From NCBI GenBank assembly GCA_947564735.1, contig CANOEC010000042.1:1-34519 (forward strand): 34,519 nucleotides of DNA. The letters are read 5' to 3'. A program made the position numbers and the translations under genes. Origin of the DNA: an uncultured Lachnospiraceae bacterium (GTDB lineage Bacteria > Bacillota > Clostridia > Lachnospirales > Lachnospiraceae). The notes beneath the pieces were generated by a model. It saw nothing but the letters and a program-made list of their open reading frames with translations. It was not told the DNA's origin and searched no databases. Of this stretch, positions 8,532 through 16,791 are shown in pieces; position 1 is the first letter of the stretch, and every line of letters starts with the position of its first letter.

Positions 8532-10508
8532 ATGGCAGGTATCTTTGAGATGGATGAAGGCACAATGAATCGGATGAAAGAATTGGTGTTGCTCTTAAAT
8601 CAGGCTTCCAAGGCGTATTATGCACAGGACACGGAGATCATGAGCAATTTTGAGTATGACCGCCTATATGATGAACTGACGCAGTTAGAAGAAAAAACGG
8701 GTGTTATTATTGCGAACAGCCCTACGCTGCATGTCGGGTATGAGGCGGTGGAGGAGCTTCCAAAAGAAAGGCATGACCAGCCCATGCTCTCACTGGCAAA
8801 GACGAAAAGCAGAGAGGAGCTTCGTGACTGGTTAAACGGCAGGGAAGCGCTGTTGTCGTGGAAACTGGATGGTCTCACCATCGTTCTGACATATGCAGGG
8901 GGCAGACTGGTGAAAGCAGTCACCAGAGGAAACGGGGAGGTGGGAGAGGTAGTCACGAACAATGCCAGAGTATTTCGCAATGTTCCGTTGTCGATTCCTT
9001 TTCAGGGGGAGTTGATTCTGCGGGGCGAGGCGGTGATTACCTACAGTGAATTTGAGAAGATTAACAGCCGGATTGAAGAGGCGGAGGCGAAGTACAAGAA
9101 TCCGAGGAACCTTTGCAGCGGTTCCGTAAGACAGCTTAACAATGAAATTACGGCGACACGTAATGTTCATTTCTACGCCTTCTGCCTCGTCAAAGCGGAT
9201 GGCGCAGTGTTCCATAATTCCCGGGCGGAGCAGTTTGCGTTCCTTGAAAAGCAGGGGTTTGACGTGGTGGAAAGCAGACTGGTGAACCCGGATACCATTT
9301 TGGAGGAAATTGCTTATTTTGAGAATAAGATAGCTGTCTATGATGTCCCGTCTGACGGGCTTGTACTGACTTACGAGGATATTTCATACGGACAGTCACT
9401 GGGAAGAACCGCCAAGTTCCCACGGGATTCCATTGCATTTAAATGGGCGGATGAGCTGCGGGAGACGACGCTTCGTGAGATAGAATGGAGCGCCAGCCGG
9501 ACGGGGTTAATCAATCCGGTAGCAATTTTCGAGCCGGTGGAGCTGGAGGGTACAACGGTAAGCCGTGCGTCGGTCCATAATATTAGCATCGTCAGAGGTT
9601 TGCAGCTTGGAATCGGCGACCGCATCACGGTCTACAAGGCGAATATGATTATTCCGCAGATCGCTGAGAATCTGACGAAGAGCGGCAATTTGGAAATACC
9701 GCAGACTTGTCCGGTGTGCGGTCAGCCGACGCAGATCAGACAGGTGAATGATGTGCAGTCCCTTTACTGTAGTAATCCGGACTGCGATGCCAAGAAAATC
9801 AAGGCGTTTACTTTGTTTGTAAGCAGAGACGCCCTCAACGTGGACGGGTTGTCGGAATCCACATTAGAGAAGTTTCTTGCCAGAGGATTTCTGCATGAGT
9901 TTGCGGATATTTTCCGTCTTGACAGGTATGAGCAGGAAATTACGCAGATGGACGGGTTTGGTGAAAAGTCCTATGGCAATCTGATGGAAAGTATCGAGAA
10001 AGCCAGAAATACCACGCTTCCGCGGGTTATTTACGGATTGGGGATCGAGAATGTAGGAGTAGCGAATGCCAAGCTTTTGTGCAGATATTTTCAGTTTTCA
10101 TTGGATAAACTGCGGGAGGCGACAACGGAAGAACTGAGTGATATTGATGGGGTTGGCGAAGTGATTGCCGCTGGTATATGCGAATATTTTCATGATGCAA
10201 AGCAGATGGCGCAGTTAGACCGACTGTTGGAAGAGGTGCATATTGAGCAGGAGACGCTTGCGGAAGGCGCACAGACGCTTGCCGGTATGAGCTTCGTCAT
10301 TACGGGAAGTCTGACCCGTTATGAGAATCGGAATGCGTTGAAAGAAGAGATAGAGGCAAAGGGGGGCAAGGTGACGGGCAGTGTCACAGGCAAGACGACA
10401 TGTCTGATTAACAATGATACCACGTCGCAGTCCTCCAAGAACAAAAAGGCAAAGGAACTGGGAATCCGTATTATTTCGGAAGAGGAGTTTCTGAACGAGT
10501 ATTTGTAA
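8532..10508 (+). CDS. ligA: NAD+-dependent DNA ligase, divergent active-site residues
   Basis: This 658-residue protein has the full LigA layout: NMN-binding domain Ia (about 12-70), adenylation domain with nucleophile Lys111 in KLDGL, OB domain (about 315-390), a Cys4 zinc finger (Cys393, 396, 413, 418), helix-hairpin-helix repeats (about 425-575) and a C-terminal BRCT domain (from about 582). It seals nicks in replication and repair. Conserved positions retained include Tyr42, Asp43, Glu166, Asp275 and Lys304. Others differ from the usual family residues: Asn39, Ser109, Asn134 and Thr280 (see findings). The Shine-Dalgarno sequence is weak; ATGs at 8550 and 8565 are alternative starts, and 8565 has GAAGG close by. 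It is last in the MBOAT transcript. Confidence 0.93.
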   Translation: MAGIFEMDEGTMNRMKELVLLLNQASKAYYAQDTEIMSNFEYDRLYDELTQLEEKTGVIIANSPTLHVGYEAVEELPKERHDQPMLSLAKTKSREELRDWLNGREALLSWKLDGLTIVLTYAGGRLVKAVTRGNGEVGEVVTNNARVFRNVPLSIPFQGELILRGEAVITYSEFEKINSRIEEAEAKYKNPRNLCSGSVRQLNNEITATRNVHFYAFCLVKADGAVFHNSRAEQFAFLEKQGFDVVESRLVNPDTILEEIAYFENKIAVYDVPSDGLVLTYEDISYGQSLGRTAKFPRDSIAFKWADELRETTLREIEWSASRTGLINPVAIFEPVELEGTTVSRASVHNISIVRGLQLGIGDRITVYKANMIIPQIAENLTKSGNLEIPQTCPVCGQPTQIRQVNDVQSLYCSNPDCDAKKIKAFTLFVSRDALNVDGLSESTLEKFLARGFLHEFADIFRLDRYEQEITQMDGFGEKSYGNLMESIEKARNTTLPRVIYGLGIENVGVANAKLLCRYFQFSLDKLREATTEELSDIDGVGEVIAAGICEYFHDAKQMAQLDRLLEEVHIEQETLAEGAQTLAGMSFVITGSLTRYENRNALKEEIEAKGGKVTGSVTGKTTCLINNDTTSQSSKNKKAKELGIRIISEEEFLNEYL

Positions 10509-10519
10509 AAAATAAAACA

Positions 10520-10557
10520 GGGGTACGTTGTAAAGAGGCATTTCTACGACGTACCCC
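10520..10557. terminator. Hairpin terminator between convergent ligA and metA
   Basis: A 13-pair stem (10520-10532 with 10545-10557, one G-U) has a 12-base loop. On the minus strand it is followed by a T-rich run (complement of 10507-10519), so it is a good intrinsic terminator for metA; for ligA the following sequence is not T-rich, so termination in that direction would be weaker. Confidence 0.75.
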
Positions 10558-10620
10558 ACAAATGTTTCTCGAAGCTGTATTTTGGTGAAAACTTCCACAA
10601 AAACAGACACATAACATTTG

Positions 10621-11538
10621 TTACTTAATTGTCCTGATATCATAGGGCGTCGTCTGGTACACATAGAAATTGAGCCAGTTAGAGTAAAGGAGCTGACCCG
10701 TAGAACGCCAGTTGACGATGGGGGCATTTTTCGGATTATCGTCTGGGAAATAATTAGCAGGGATGGAGGGATTCAACCCTTTGTCTAAATCCCTGAAGTA
10801 TTCCAATGCCAAGGTATCCGAATCGTATTCGGGATGGCAGGTGATAAAGAAGTGCCGGCTGTCAGTGGTTTTTACGATGGTGACACCAGCTTCCACGGAG
10901 ATTGCCATCAGTTCCAGTTCCGGTACAGAGGCGATTTTTTCCGCGGTGATTCCCATTGCACGGGACTGCGGTGCATAGAAAATATCGTCAAAGCCACGGA
11001 ACAGAGGTGAGTTTTTTTTCACAATTTTGTGGGCATAGACGCCGGATAGTTTTTTATCCATGTCGTAGCGCTCCAAGCCGTACAGATAGTAGAGTCCGGC
11101 GTATGCGCCCCAGCATAAATGGAGAGTGCAGTGCACATGAGCCTTGCCCCATTCCATAATGGTACACAGTTCCTTCCAGTAGGTGACGTCCTCAAATTTG
11201 ACATAATCCAAGGGGGCGCCGGTAATAATCATACCGTCATATTTGCGATCCTTTACTTGGTCGAAGGTCGTATAAAAAGATTCCAGATGATTGGAATCTG
11301 TATGTTGTGGTGTGTAGCTTGCAGTCTGTAGAAACTCCACGTTAACTTGAAGCGGTGTGTTGGACAGCTTGCGTAAAAGTTGTGTCTCCGTCACAATCTT
11401 TGTAGGCATCAGGTTGAGGATGAGTACATTGAGCGGTCGGATATCCTGATGGATTGCGCGAAACTCCGTCATCACAAAAATATTTTCATTTTCCAGAATG
11501 CTGGTTGCCGGTAATGAATCAGCTATTTTGATAGGCAT
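10621..11538 (-). CDS. metA: Homoserine O-acyltransferase (MetA)
   Basis: This 305-residue cytosolic enzyme activates homoserine by O-acylation, the first committed step of methionine synthesis. Numbering matches E. coli MetA: acyl-accepting Cys142 (in HLCWGAYAG), and His235 and Glu237 of the catalytic relay. Residue 111, which in characterised enzymes selects acyl donor (Glu with acetyl-CoA, Gly with succinyl-CoA), is Asp here (GAPLD), so donor preference is open, although the acidic residue and the Gram-positive setting favour acetyl-CoA. The start at 11538 has AGAGGAGC upstream; 20 further residues to an in-frame start at 11598 lack such a site. I see no SAM-responsive leader upstream. Confidence 0.93.
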   Translation of the reverse strand: MPIKIADSLPATSILENENIFVMTEFRAIHQDIRPLNVLILNLMPTKIVTETQLLRKLSNTPLQVNVEFLQTASYTPQHTDSNHLESFYTTFDQVKDRKYDGMIITGAPLDYVKFEDVTYWKELCTIMEWGKAHVHCTLHLCWGAYAGLYYLYGLERYDMDKKLSGVYAHKIVKKNSPLFRGFDDIFYAPQSRAMGITAEKIASVPELELMAISVEAGVTIVKTTDSRHFFITCHPEYDSDTLALEYFRDLDKGLNPSIPANYFPDDNPKNAPIVNWRSTGQLLYSNWLNFYVYQTTPYDIRTIK

Positions 11539-11639
11539 AATTGCTCCTCTACTTTCCCGCGCCGGATTTATCGTAACAAAAAGTGACGCGTTGACCAATT
11601 AAGATATAGATTAACATAAAAAAAGCCGGCTTGCAACAA

Positions 11640-11668
11640 TTGCACATTTATGCAAAATAAGTTATAAT
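11640..11668 (+). promoter_or_regulatory. Predicted promoter for the small-gene pair
   Basis: A perfect TATAAT (11663-11668) lies 17 bases after a weak TTGCAC (11640-11645), about 44 bases before the start at 11712. Confidence 0.45.
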
Positions 11669-11711
11669 ATATGCATTGAGCATTAACGATAGGAAAGAGG
11701 GGGTTCATGGT

Positions 11712-12002
11712 ATGGAAACGGCATATCAGAAAGTGAAAGTACATAATGAACTGGAATGGTGTCAGGTAACTGACATTGCGACAAAAGAGAAGATTGAGAA
11801 GATTCTTCTGAAGAATCGCGTTTCTTATTTCGTGAAATGGGAGAAGCCGAAGCTTTTTTCAAGTGAGAAGTTCGGTACATGTATATTTTGTGTGAATCAG
11901 CTGCAGAAAGAAATTGCCGACGAGGCGATTCAGACTTTGGCGGAAGAGGTTCAGGGAAAGATTAAATTCGTAAACCGCAAAGTCGAGAAGACATTTTATT
12001 AG
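11712..12002 (+). CDS. Small conserved-looking protein of unknown function
   Basis: This 96-residue soluble protein is not one I recognise. It has alternating strand- and helix-like segments (YFVKWEKPKLF, then FCVNQLQKEIADEAIQTLAEEV) and two cysteines close together (CIFC). A strong AGAGGGGG site eight bases before ATG 11712 decides the start; a TTG at 11676 in frame would lie on top of the promoter. It has its own predicted promoter and precedes the 57-residue Cys-rich gene by 26 bases, with one terminator after both, so the two are probably a bicistronic unit. The strand-helix layout loosely recalls small signalling-like DUF2007 domains, but this is not enough for an assignment. Confidence 0.75.
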   Translation: METAYQKVKVHNELEWCQVTDIATKEKIEKILLKNRVSYFVKWEKPKLFSSEKFGTCIFCVNQLQKEIADEAIQTLAEEVQGKIKFVNRKVEKTFY

Positions 12003-12028
12003 AAGCGGACAGAATATGAGGCATAATC

Positions 12029-12202
12029 ATGACGAATTGTGATACTTGCAGTAATTATCAATATGATGATGATTACGAGTGTTATGTATGCATGGTAGAT
12101 ATGGACGAGGATGATACGGGGCGCTTTTTAAGCGGCGGCAATTTTAACTGTCCGTTTTACCAGTTAGATAATGAATATTTAATCGTAAGAAAGCAGATGT
12201 AG
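12029..12202 (+). CDS. Small Cys-rich protein, DUF6472-like
   Basis: This 57-residue protein begins MTNCDTCSNY and has CxxC at 4-7, a second CxxC (CYVC), one further Cys near FNCPFY, and a strongly acidic middle (DDDYE, DMDEDD). The cysteine spacing suggests a small metal-binding fold. From memory it resembles the DUF6472 family of short proteins in Lachnospiraceae; no function is known to me. It is 26 bases after the 96-residue gene. Its stop codon (12200-12202) forms the top of the terminator stem, so a ribosome reaching the stop would cover the hairpin. Start confidence is moderate because the Shine-Dalgarno sequence (GAGG at about 12018) is short. Confidence 0.75.
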   Translation: MTNCDTCSNYQYDDDYECYVCMVDMDEDDTGRFLSGGNFNCPFYQLDNEYLIVRKQM

Positions 12203-12223
12203 GAATTCTACATCTGCTTTTTC
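12192..12223 (+). terminator. Intrinsic terminator overlapping the stop codon of the DUF6472-like gene
   Basis: AGCAGATGTAG (12192-12202) and CTACATCTGCT (12208-12218) form an 11-pair perfect stem with a five-base loop, followed by TTTTTC. The left arm contains the stop codon. Confidence 0.9.
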
Positions 12224-12297
12224 ATTGTATAAGAAATTTCGGCAAATCTGGAAGAATCGAAGATTCTTCCGAACAAAATGCCGAAGGCATTTTGTTC
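12219..12297. repeat. Double GAA-loop hairpin repeat, copy 1
   Basis: A leader (CATTGTATAAGAAATTTCG, 12223-12241) is followed by two back-to-back perfect hairpins: a 9-pair stem (12250-12258 with 12262-12270) and a 12-pair stem (12271-12282 with 12286-12297), each capped by a GAA triloop. Closely similar copies lie at 19207-19280 and 19281-19354. It begins at the T-tract of the terminator at 12192 and ends two bases before the stop codon of the large minus-strand gene, so it separates convergent genes. Confidence 0.85.
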
Positions 12298-12299
12298 TA

Positions 12300-15200
12300 T
12301 TAATTACCATATTCCTGTGCCAGTTTTTTCTGCGCGGTGGACAGCATCAGCTTAATCCGGTTGAGCTGGTTGACCTCGCTGGCGCCCGGATCATAGTCGA
12401 TTGCCACAATATTTGAGGATGGGAACCGTCTGCGCAGTTCCTTGATAACGCCTTTTCCCACCACGTGATTGGGCAGACAGCCGAAAGGCTGGGTGCAGAC
12501 GATGTTGCTGACGCCGCTGTGAATCAGTTCCACCATCTCGCCGGTCAGAAACCATCCTTCACCAGTCTGATTACCGATGTTGACGATAGGTTTTGCATAG
12601 TCTACGATGGTATAGATGCTTACCGGAGGCGTAAAATGGCGGCTTTTTGTAAATTCCTTGGCGGCAGCGCTGCGCATCTCTTCGAGCGCCCATATGGCGG
12701 CTCTGGAAAACAGGGATGCCTTGCGGGATGTACCCAGATAATCCGCTTTATATATTTGGTTGTAGAAGCAGTAGAGCATAAAATCCAGTAAATCCGGCAC
12801 AACCGCTTCGGCGCCTTCGGATTCTAACAGTTCTACCAGATGATTATTGGCTGCCGGGGCAAATTTAACAAGAATCTCGCCTACAATGCCAACTCTCGGT
12901 TTACGCAGCTCTTCGTGAATGGGAACAGCGTCAAATTCCCGTATCATCTGTACGCACATTTTACGGAAGGTGAAATAGTTCATATGTTTTCGCGATACAA
13001 ATTCGCGGCATTTTTGGGTCCACTGTGCATGAAGTGCGTTTACGGAACCGGACTCTGCTTCATAAGGGCGCATGCGGTAGACGCATCGCATAAGAACATC
13101 CCCGAAAAATGCGCTGTATGCAGCGCGCATGAGAAGCTCCAGATTCAAATGGAATCCGGGATTGCTCTCGATTCCGGCGAGGTTCAGCGAGATAACAGGA
13201 ATCTGCTGCATACCGGCTTTTTCAAGGGCACGCCGGATGAATCCCACATAGTTTGTGGCGCGGCAGCCGCCGCCGGTTTGTGTCATAATGATTGCCACTT
13301 TGTTTAGGTCATATTTGCCGGAAAGCAGGGCGTCCATAATCTGGCCAACCACCATTAAGGATGGATAACATGCGTCATTATTTACGTATTTCAATCCCAC
13401 ATCCACAGCATGTTTGTTATCGTTGCCAAGCACTTCAAAATGGTAGCCGCATGCCTCAAATCCTGCCTGCATAATCTCGAAGTGAATCGGAGACATCTGC
13501 GGACAGAGAATGGTGTACTCCTTGCGCATCTCTTCCGTGAATGCCACTTTGTTGATGGCGCTGGAACGGATAGTACGTTGCGCTTTTTTTTGCTCCCGCA
13601 CTTTAATGGCGGAAAGCAGGGAGCGAATTCTTATGCGGGCAGCGCCTAAATTGTTTACTTCATCAATTTTCAAGCAGGTATATATTTTGTCGGAGCCGGA
13701 GAGGATATCGTTTACCTGATCGGTAGTCACGGCATCCAATCCGCATCCAAACGAGTTTAGCTGGATTAAATCCAAATCTTCTCTTGTTTTCACATAGCTT
13801 GCGGCTGCGTACAGCCTTGAGTGATACATCCACTGGTCGGAGACAATCAGCGGGCGTTCCGGCTCGGCAAGGTGGGAGACAGAGTCCTCTGTCAGTACCG
13901 CAATATTGTAGGAATTAATCAGTTCCGGAATGCCATGGTTGATTTCCGGGTCAATATGATAGGGTCTGCCGGCAAGAACGATTCCGCGTATCTTCTTTTC
14001 TTCCATGAAACGAAGAACTTCTTCGCCTTTATCGCGCATATCCTGACGTGCCGCCGCCTGTTCTTCCCATGCAGCCGAAACGGCGTCTATGACTTCTGTT
14101 ACAGGCAAATCGGAAAATTCTTTCGTAAGGGCGGAGGTAACCGTCTGCAGGCTGCTGAATGCCATAAACGGATTACGGAATGCAACTTCGCCTCTGCCGA
14201 TTTCTTCCACATTATTTTTTATATTTTCCGAGTAGGAGGTGACGATAGGGCAGTTGTAGTGATTGTTCGCTTCATGGAACTCATCCCGCTCATAAAATAA
14301 CGCAGGATAAAAGATAAAATCAACTTTTTGGTTAATCAGCCATGCAACATGCCCGTGTGCAAGCTTTGCCGGATAACATGCCGATTCACTTGGGATTGAC
14401 TCAATTCCAAGCTCATAGATTTTACGGTTGGAGCTGGGAGAGAGTACAACACGATATCCGAGTCTGGTAAAGAATGTAAACCAGAACGGATAATTTTCGT
14501 ACATATTCAGGACTCTCGGAATGCCTACCGTGCCACGCGGTGCCTGCACGGCGGATAACGGTTCATAGGAAAAGAGCCTTTTGAGTTTATAATCATAGAG
14601 ATTGGGAATGCCATTCTCATTTTTTGTTTTGCCCAGTCCGCGTTCACAGCGGTTTCCGGAAATATACTGACGACCGCCTGTGAATTTGTTAATGGTAAGG
14701 CGGCAGTTATTTGTACAGCCTTTACACTTTGCCATGCTTGTCTCGAATTGCAGATTGGTAATCTGGTCAATGGTCAGCATGGATGTCTGATAACCTTCCT
14801 CGTAGTGCTCTCTGGCGATCAGCGCCGCGCCGAAAGCGCCCATGATACCGGCGATATCCGGGCGGACGGCGTGACAGCCGGCGATTTTCTCGAAACTGCG
14901 CAGTACGGCGTCATTGTAGAAGGTACCGCCTTGAACGACGATATGGCGTCCGAGTTCCGAGGCATCGGATACTTTGATAACTTTGAATAACGCGTTTTTG
15001 ATTACGGAGTAGGCAAGTCCGGCGGAAATGTCGGAGACGGAAGCGCCTTCCTTCTGTGCCTGTTTCACTTTGGAATTCATAAATACGGTACAGCGGGTGC
15101 CAAGATCAATCGGATGTTTGGCGAAAAGAGCGGCTTTGGCAAACTCCTCCACACTATAGTTCAGTGATTTGGCAAACGTCTCAATGAATGAACCGCAGCC

Positions 15201-16544
15201 GGAAGAACAGGCTTCGTTGAGTTGTACGCTGTCCACTGTCTGGTTTTTAATTTTAATACATTTCATGTCCTGACCGCCGATGTCCAGAATACAGTCTACT
15301 TCCGGATTAAAGAAGGCCGCCGCATTGTAATGCGCCACGGTCTCCACCTCGCCGTCGTCTAAGAGAAAAGCGGCTTTCATCAATGCCTCACCATAGCCGG
15401 TGGAGCAGGAACGGACAATCCTTGCAGTTTTCGGAAGAAGGGAGTGGATTTCCTTCAAAGAGCGGATAGCCGTTTTTAGCGGACTGCCGTCATTACTGCT
15501 GTAAAACGAATAAAGAAGGGAACCGTCCTCCCCTACGAGGGCGACCTTGGTCGTGGTGGAACCGGCATCGATTCCCAAAAAGCATCTGCCCTGATAGGAA
15601 GATAAATCAGCCGTTGTTACATGATGCGCGTTATGCATGGTGCAAAAATCGCTATATTCTTCTTCGGAGGCAAACAGAGGTTCCATACGCTCAACCTCAA
15701 ACTCCATTTTGATATCGGAGTTGAGTTTGCCGACCATTTCTTCCATTGTAAAATAAGTCTCTTTTTTCGCATTCAGCGCGGAGCCGATTGCCGCGAAAAG
15801 ATGAGAGTTATCGGCGTCGATGATATGTTCGTCGTCCAGCTTTAGCGTGCGGATAAAGGACTGTTTCAGTTCAGACAGAAAATGCAGTGGTCCGCCTAGA
15901 AAGGCGACATGCCCTCTGATCGGCTTGCCGCAGGCGAGTCCGCTGATGGTCTGGTTGACTACCGCCTGAAAAATGGAGGCGGATAAATCTTCTTTGGTAG
16001 CGCCTTCATTGATAAGCGGCTGGATATCGGATTTGGCGAATACGCCACATCTTGCCGCAATCGTGTATAGTGAGTGATAATTTTTGGCATACTCATTAAG
16101 CCCTGCAGCGTCAGTCTGCAGCAGGGAAGCCATCTGGTCGATAAACGAGCCGGTACCGCCGGCGCAGATACCGTTCATGCGCTGCTCCACGTTGCCGCCT
16201 TCAAAATAGATGATTTTTGCATCTTCACCGCCTAGTTCAATCGCAACATCAGTAGCCGGCGCAAGGGTCTGCAAGGAAGTAGATACAGCAATGACTTCCT
16301 GCACAAAGGGAACCTGCAGGTGGTTTGCGAGCGTCAGTCCCCCAGAGCCGGTAATCATCGGGTGCACGGTCAGATTGCCGAGCCTGTCATATGCCTTGTG
16401 TAATAAGTCGGAAAGGGTTTCTCTTATGTTAGCAAAGTGCCTTTGATAGTCGGAAAAGAGTATTTGCTGCTTATCATCCAAAACAGCGATTTTGACGGTA
16501 GTGGAACCTATATCAATACCGAGGGTATACTGTATATTACTCAT
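12300..16544 (-). CDS. Giant 2-hydroxyacyl-CoA dehydratase activator/reductase-like fusion protein
   Basis: This 1414-residue protein fuses parts that are separate in 2-hydroxyacyl-CoA dehydratase systems. Residues 5-260 and 322-580 are two BadF/BcrA/HgdC-type ATPase domains, each with a phosphate loop ([20 protein letters not shown]) and cluster-type cysteines (Cys127 and Cys166; Cys446/450 and Cys485). A Cys4 motif follows (Cys607, 610, 614, 633), then a DUF2229 domain (about 672-890), then a dehydratase-subunit-like region (about 1008-1385; Cys1014, 1059, 1094, 1350, 1356). Family knowledge suggests ATP-driven low-potential electron transfer through iron-sulfur clusters, likely oxygen-sensitive. 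The substrate is unknown and no CoA-transferase or dehydratase genes lie nearby. ATG 16544 is preferred; AAGGAG is 13 bases upstream, rather far, and a GTG at 16556 is too close to it. Confidence 0.88.
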   Translation of the reverse strand: MSNIQYTLGIDIGSTTVKIAVLDDKQQILFSDYQRHFANIRETLSDLLHKAYDRLGNLTVHPMITGSGGLTLANHLQVPFVQEVIAVSTSLQTLAPATDVAIELGGEDAKIIYFEGGNVEQRMNGICAGGTGSFIDQMASLLQTDAAGLNEYAKNYHSLYTIAARCGVFAKSDIQPLINEGATKEDLSASIFQAVVNQTISGLACGKPIRGHVAFLGGPLHFLSELKQSFIRTLKLDDEHIIDADNSHLFAAIGSALNAKKETYFTMEEMVGKLNSDIKMEFEVERMEPLFASEEEYSDFCTMHNAHHVTTADLSSYQGRCFLGIDAGSTTTKVALVGEDGSLLYSFYSSNDGSPLKTAIRSLKEIHSLLPKTARIVRSCSTGYGEALMKAAFLLDDGEVETVAHYNAAAFFNPEVDCILDIGGQDMKCIKIKNQTVDSVQLNEACSSGCGSFIETFAKSLNYSVEEFAKAALFAKHPIDLGTRCTVFMNSKVKQAQKEGASVSDISAGLAYSVIKNALFKVIKVSDASELGRHIVVQGGTFYNDAVLRSFEKIAGCHAVRPDIAGIMGAFGAALIAREHYEEGYQTSMLTIDQITNLQFETSMAKCKGCTNNCRLTINKFTGGRQYISGNRCERGLGKTKNENGIPNLYDYKLKRLFSYEPLSAVQAPRGTVGIPRVLNMYENYPFWFTFFTRLGYRVVLSPSSNRKIYELGIESIPSESACYPAKLAHGHVAWLINQKVDFIFYPALFYERDEFHEANNHYNCPIVTSYSENIKNNVEEIGRGEVAFRNPFMAFSSLQTVTSALTKEFSDLPVTEVIDAVSAAWEEQAAARQDMRDKGEEVLRFMEEKKIRGIVLAGRPYHIDPEINHGIPELINSYNIAVLTEDSVSHLAEPERPLIVSDQWMYHSRLYAAASYVKTREDLDLIQLNSFGCGLDAVTTDQVNDILSGSDKIYTCLKIDEVNNLGAARIRIRSLLSAIKVREQKKAQRTIRSSAINKVAFTEEMRKEYTILCPQMSPIHFEIMQAGFEACGYHFEVLGNDNKHAVDVGLKYVNNDACYPSLMVVGQIMDALLSGKYDLNKVAIIMTQTGGGCRATNYVGFIRRALEKAGMQQIPVISLNLAGIESNPGFHLNLELLMRAAYSAFFGDVLMRCVYRMRPYEAESGSVNALHAQWTQKCREFVSRKHMNYFTFRKMCVQMIREFDAVPIHEELRKPRVGIVGEILVKFAPAANNHLVELLESEGAEAVVPDLLDFMLYCFYNQIYKADYLGTSRKASLFSRAAIWALEEMRSAAAKEFTKSRHFTPPVSIYTIVDYAKPIVNIGNQTGEGWFLTGEMVELIHSGVSNIVCTQPFGCLPNHVVGKGVIKELRRRFPSSNIVAIDYDPGASEVNQLNRIKLMLSTAQKKLAQEYGN

Positions 16545-16598
16545 TTCGGATATCACGCTCCTTATTTTATATATTAATAGGAAATTCTAAACCATGTC

Positions 16599-16627
16599 AT
16601 TATACGACACGATTTTGCAAAAAGCAA
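16599..16627 (-). promoter_or_regulatory. Predicted promoter for the activator-like gene
   Basis: On the minus strand TTGCTT (16627-16622) and perfect TATAAT (16604-16599) are 17 bases apart, giving a 5' leader of roughly 45-50 bases. Confidence 0.5.
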
Positions 16628-16711
16628 TCGGCTAATTGTTGGTAATGTGTTAAGATTTTAAAATGTATTTATTAAATTTTTATGACATATGTATTTTTAA
16701 AAGCGGCGGCG

Positions 16712-16740
16712 TTTACTTTTAAAAAAAGGAATGTTAAAAT
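16712..16740 (+). promoter_or_regulatory. Predicted promoter for the rhomboid-like/sigma-like unit
   Basis: TTTACT (16712-16717) and TAAAAT (16735-16740), 17 bases apart, with TG one base before the -10 box (extended -10). It diverges from the promoter of the large minus-strand gene about 85 bases away. Confidence 0.5.
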
Positions 16741-16791
16741 GTATTCAGTTTTGTATTTGAAAATACGTTGAGAAAGGATATGGTTATTAAA

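Noticed and set aside
11621-11634. AAGCCGGCTT palindrome with T-run on the minus strand as a terminator
   Set aside because: The palindrome has no loop bases and lies upstream of metA, so it is more likely chance than a terminator.
11539-11640. SAM riboswitch upstream of metA
   Set aside because: The leader is about 100 bases and I cannot find the paired helices or a terminator/antiterminator arrangement expected of known SAM-sensing RNAs.
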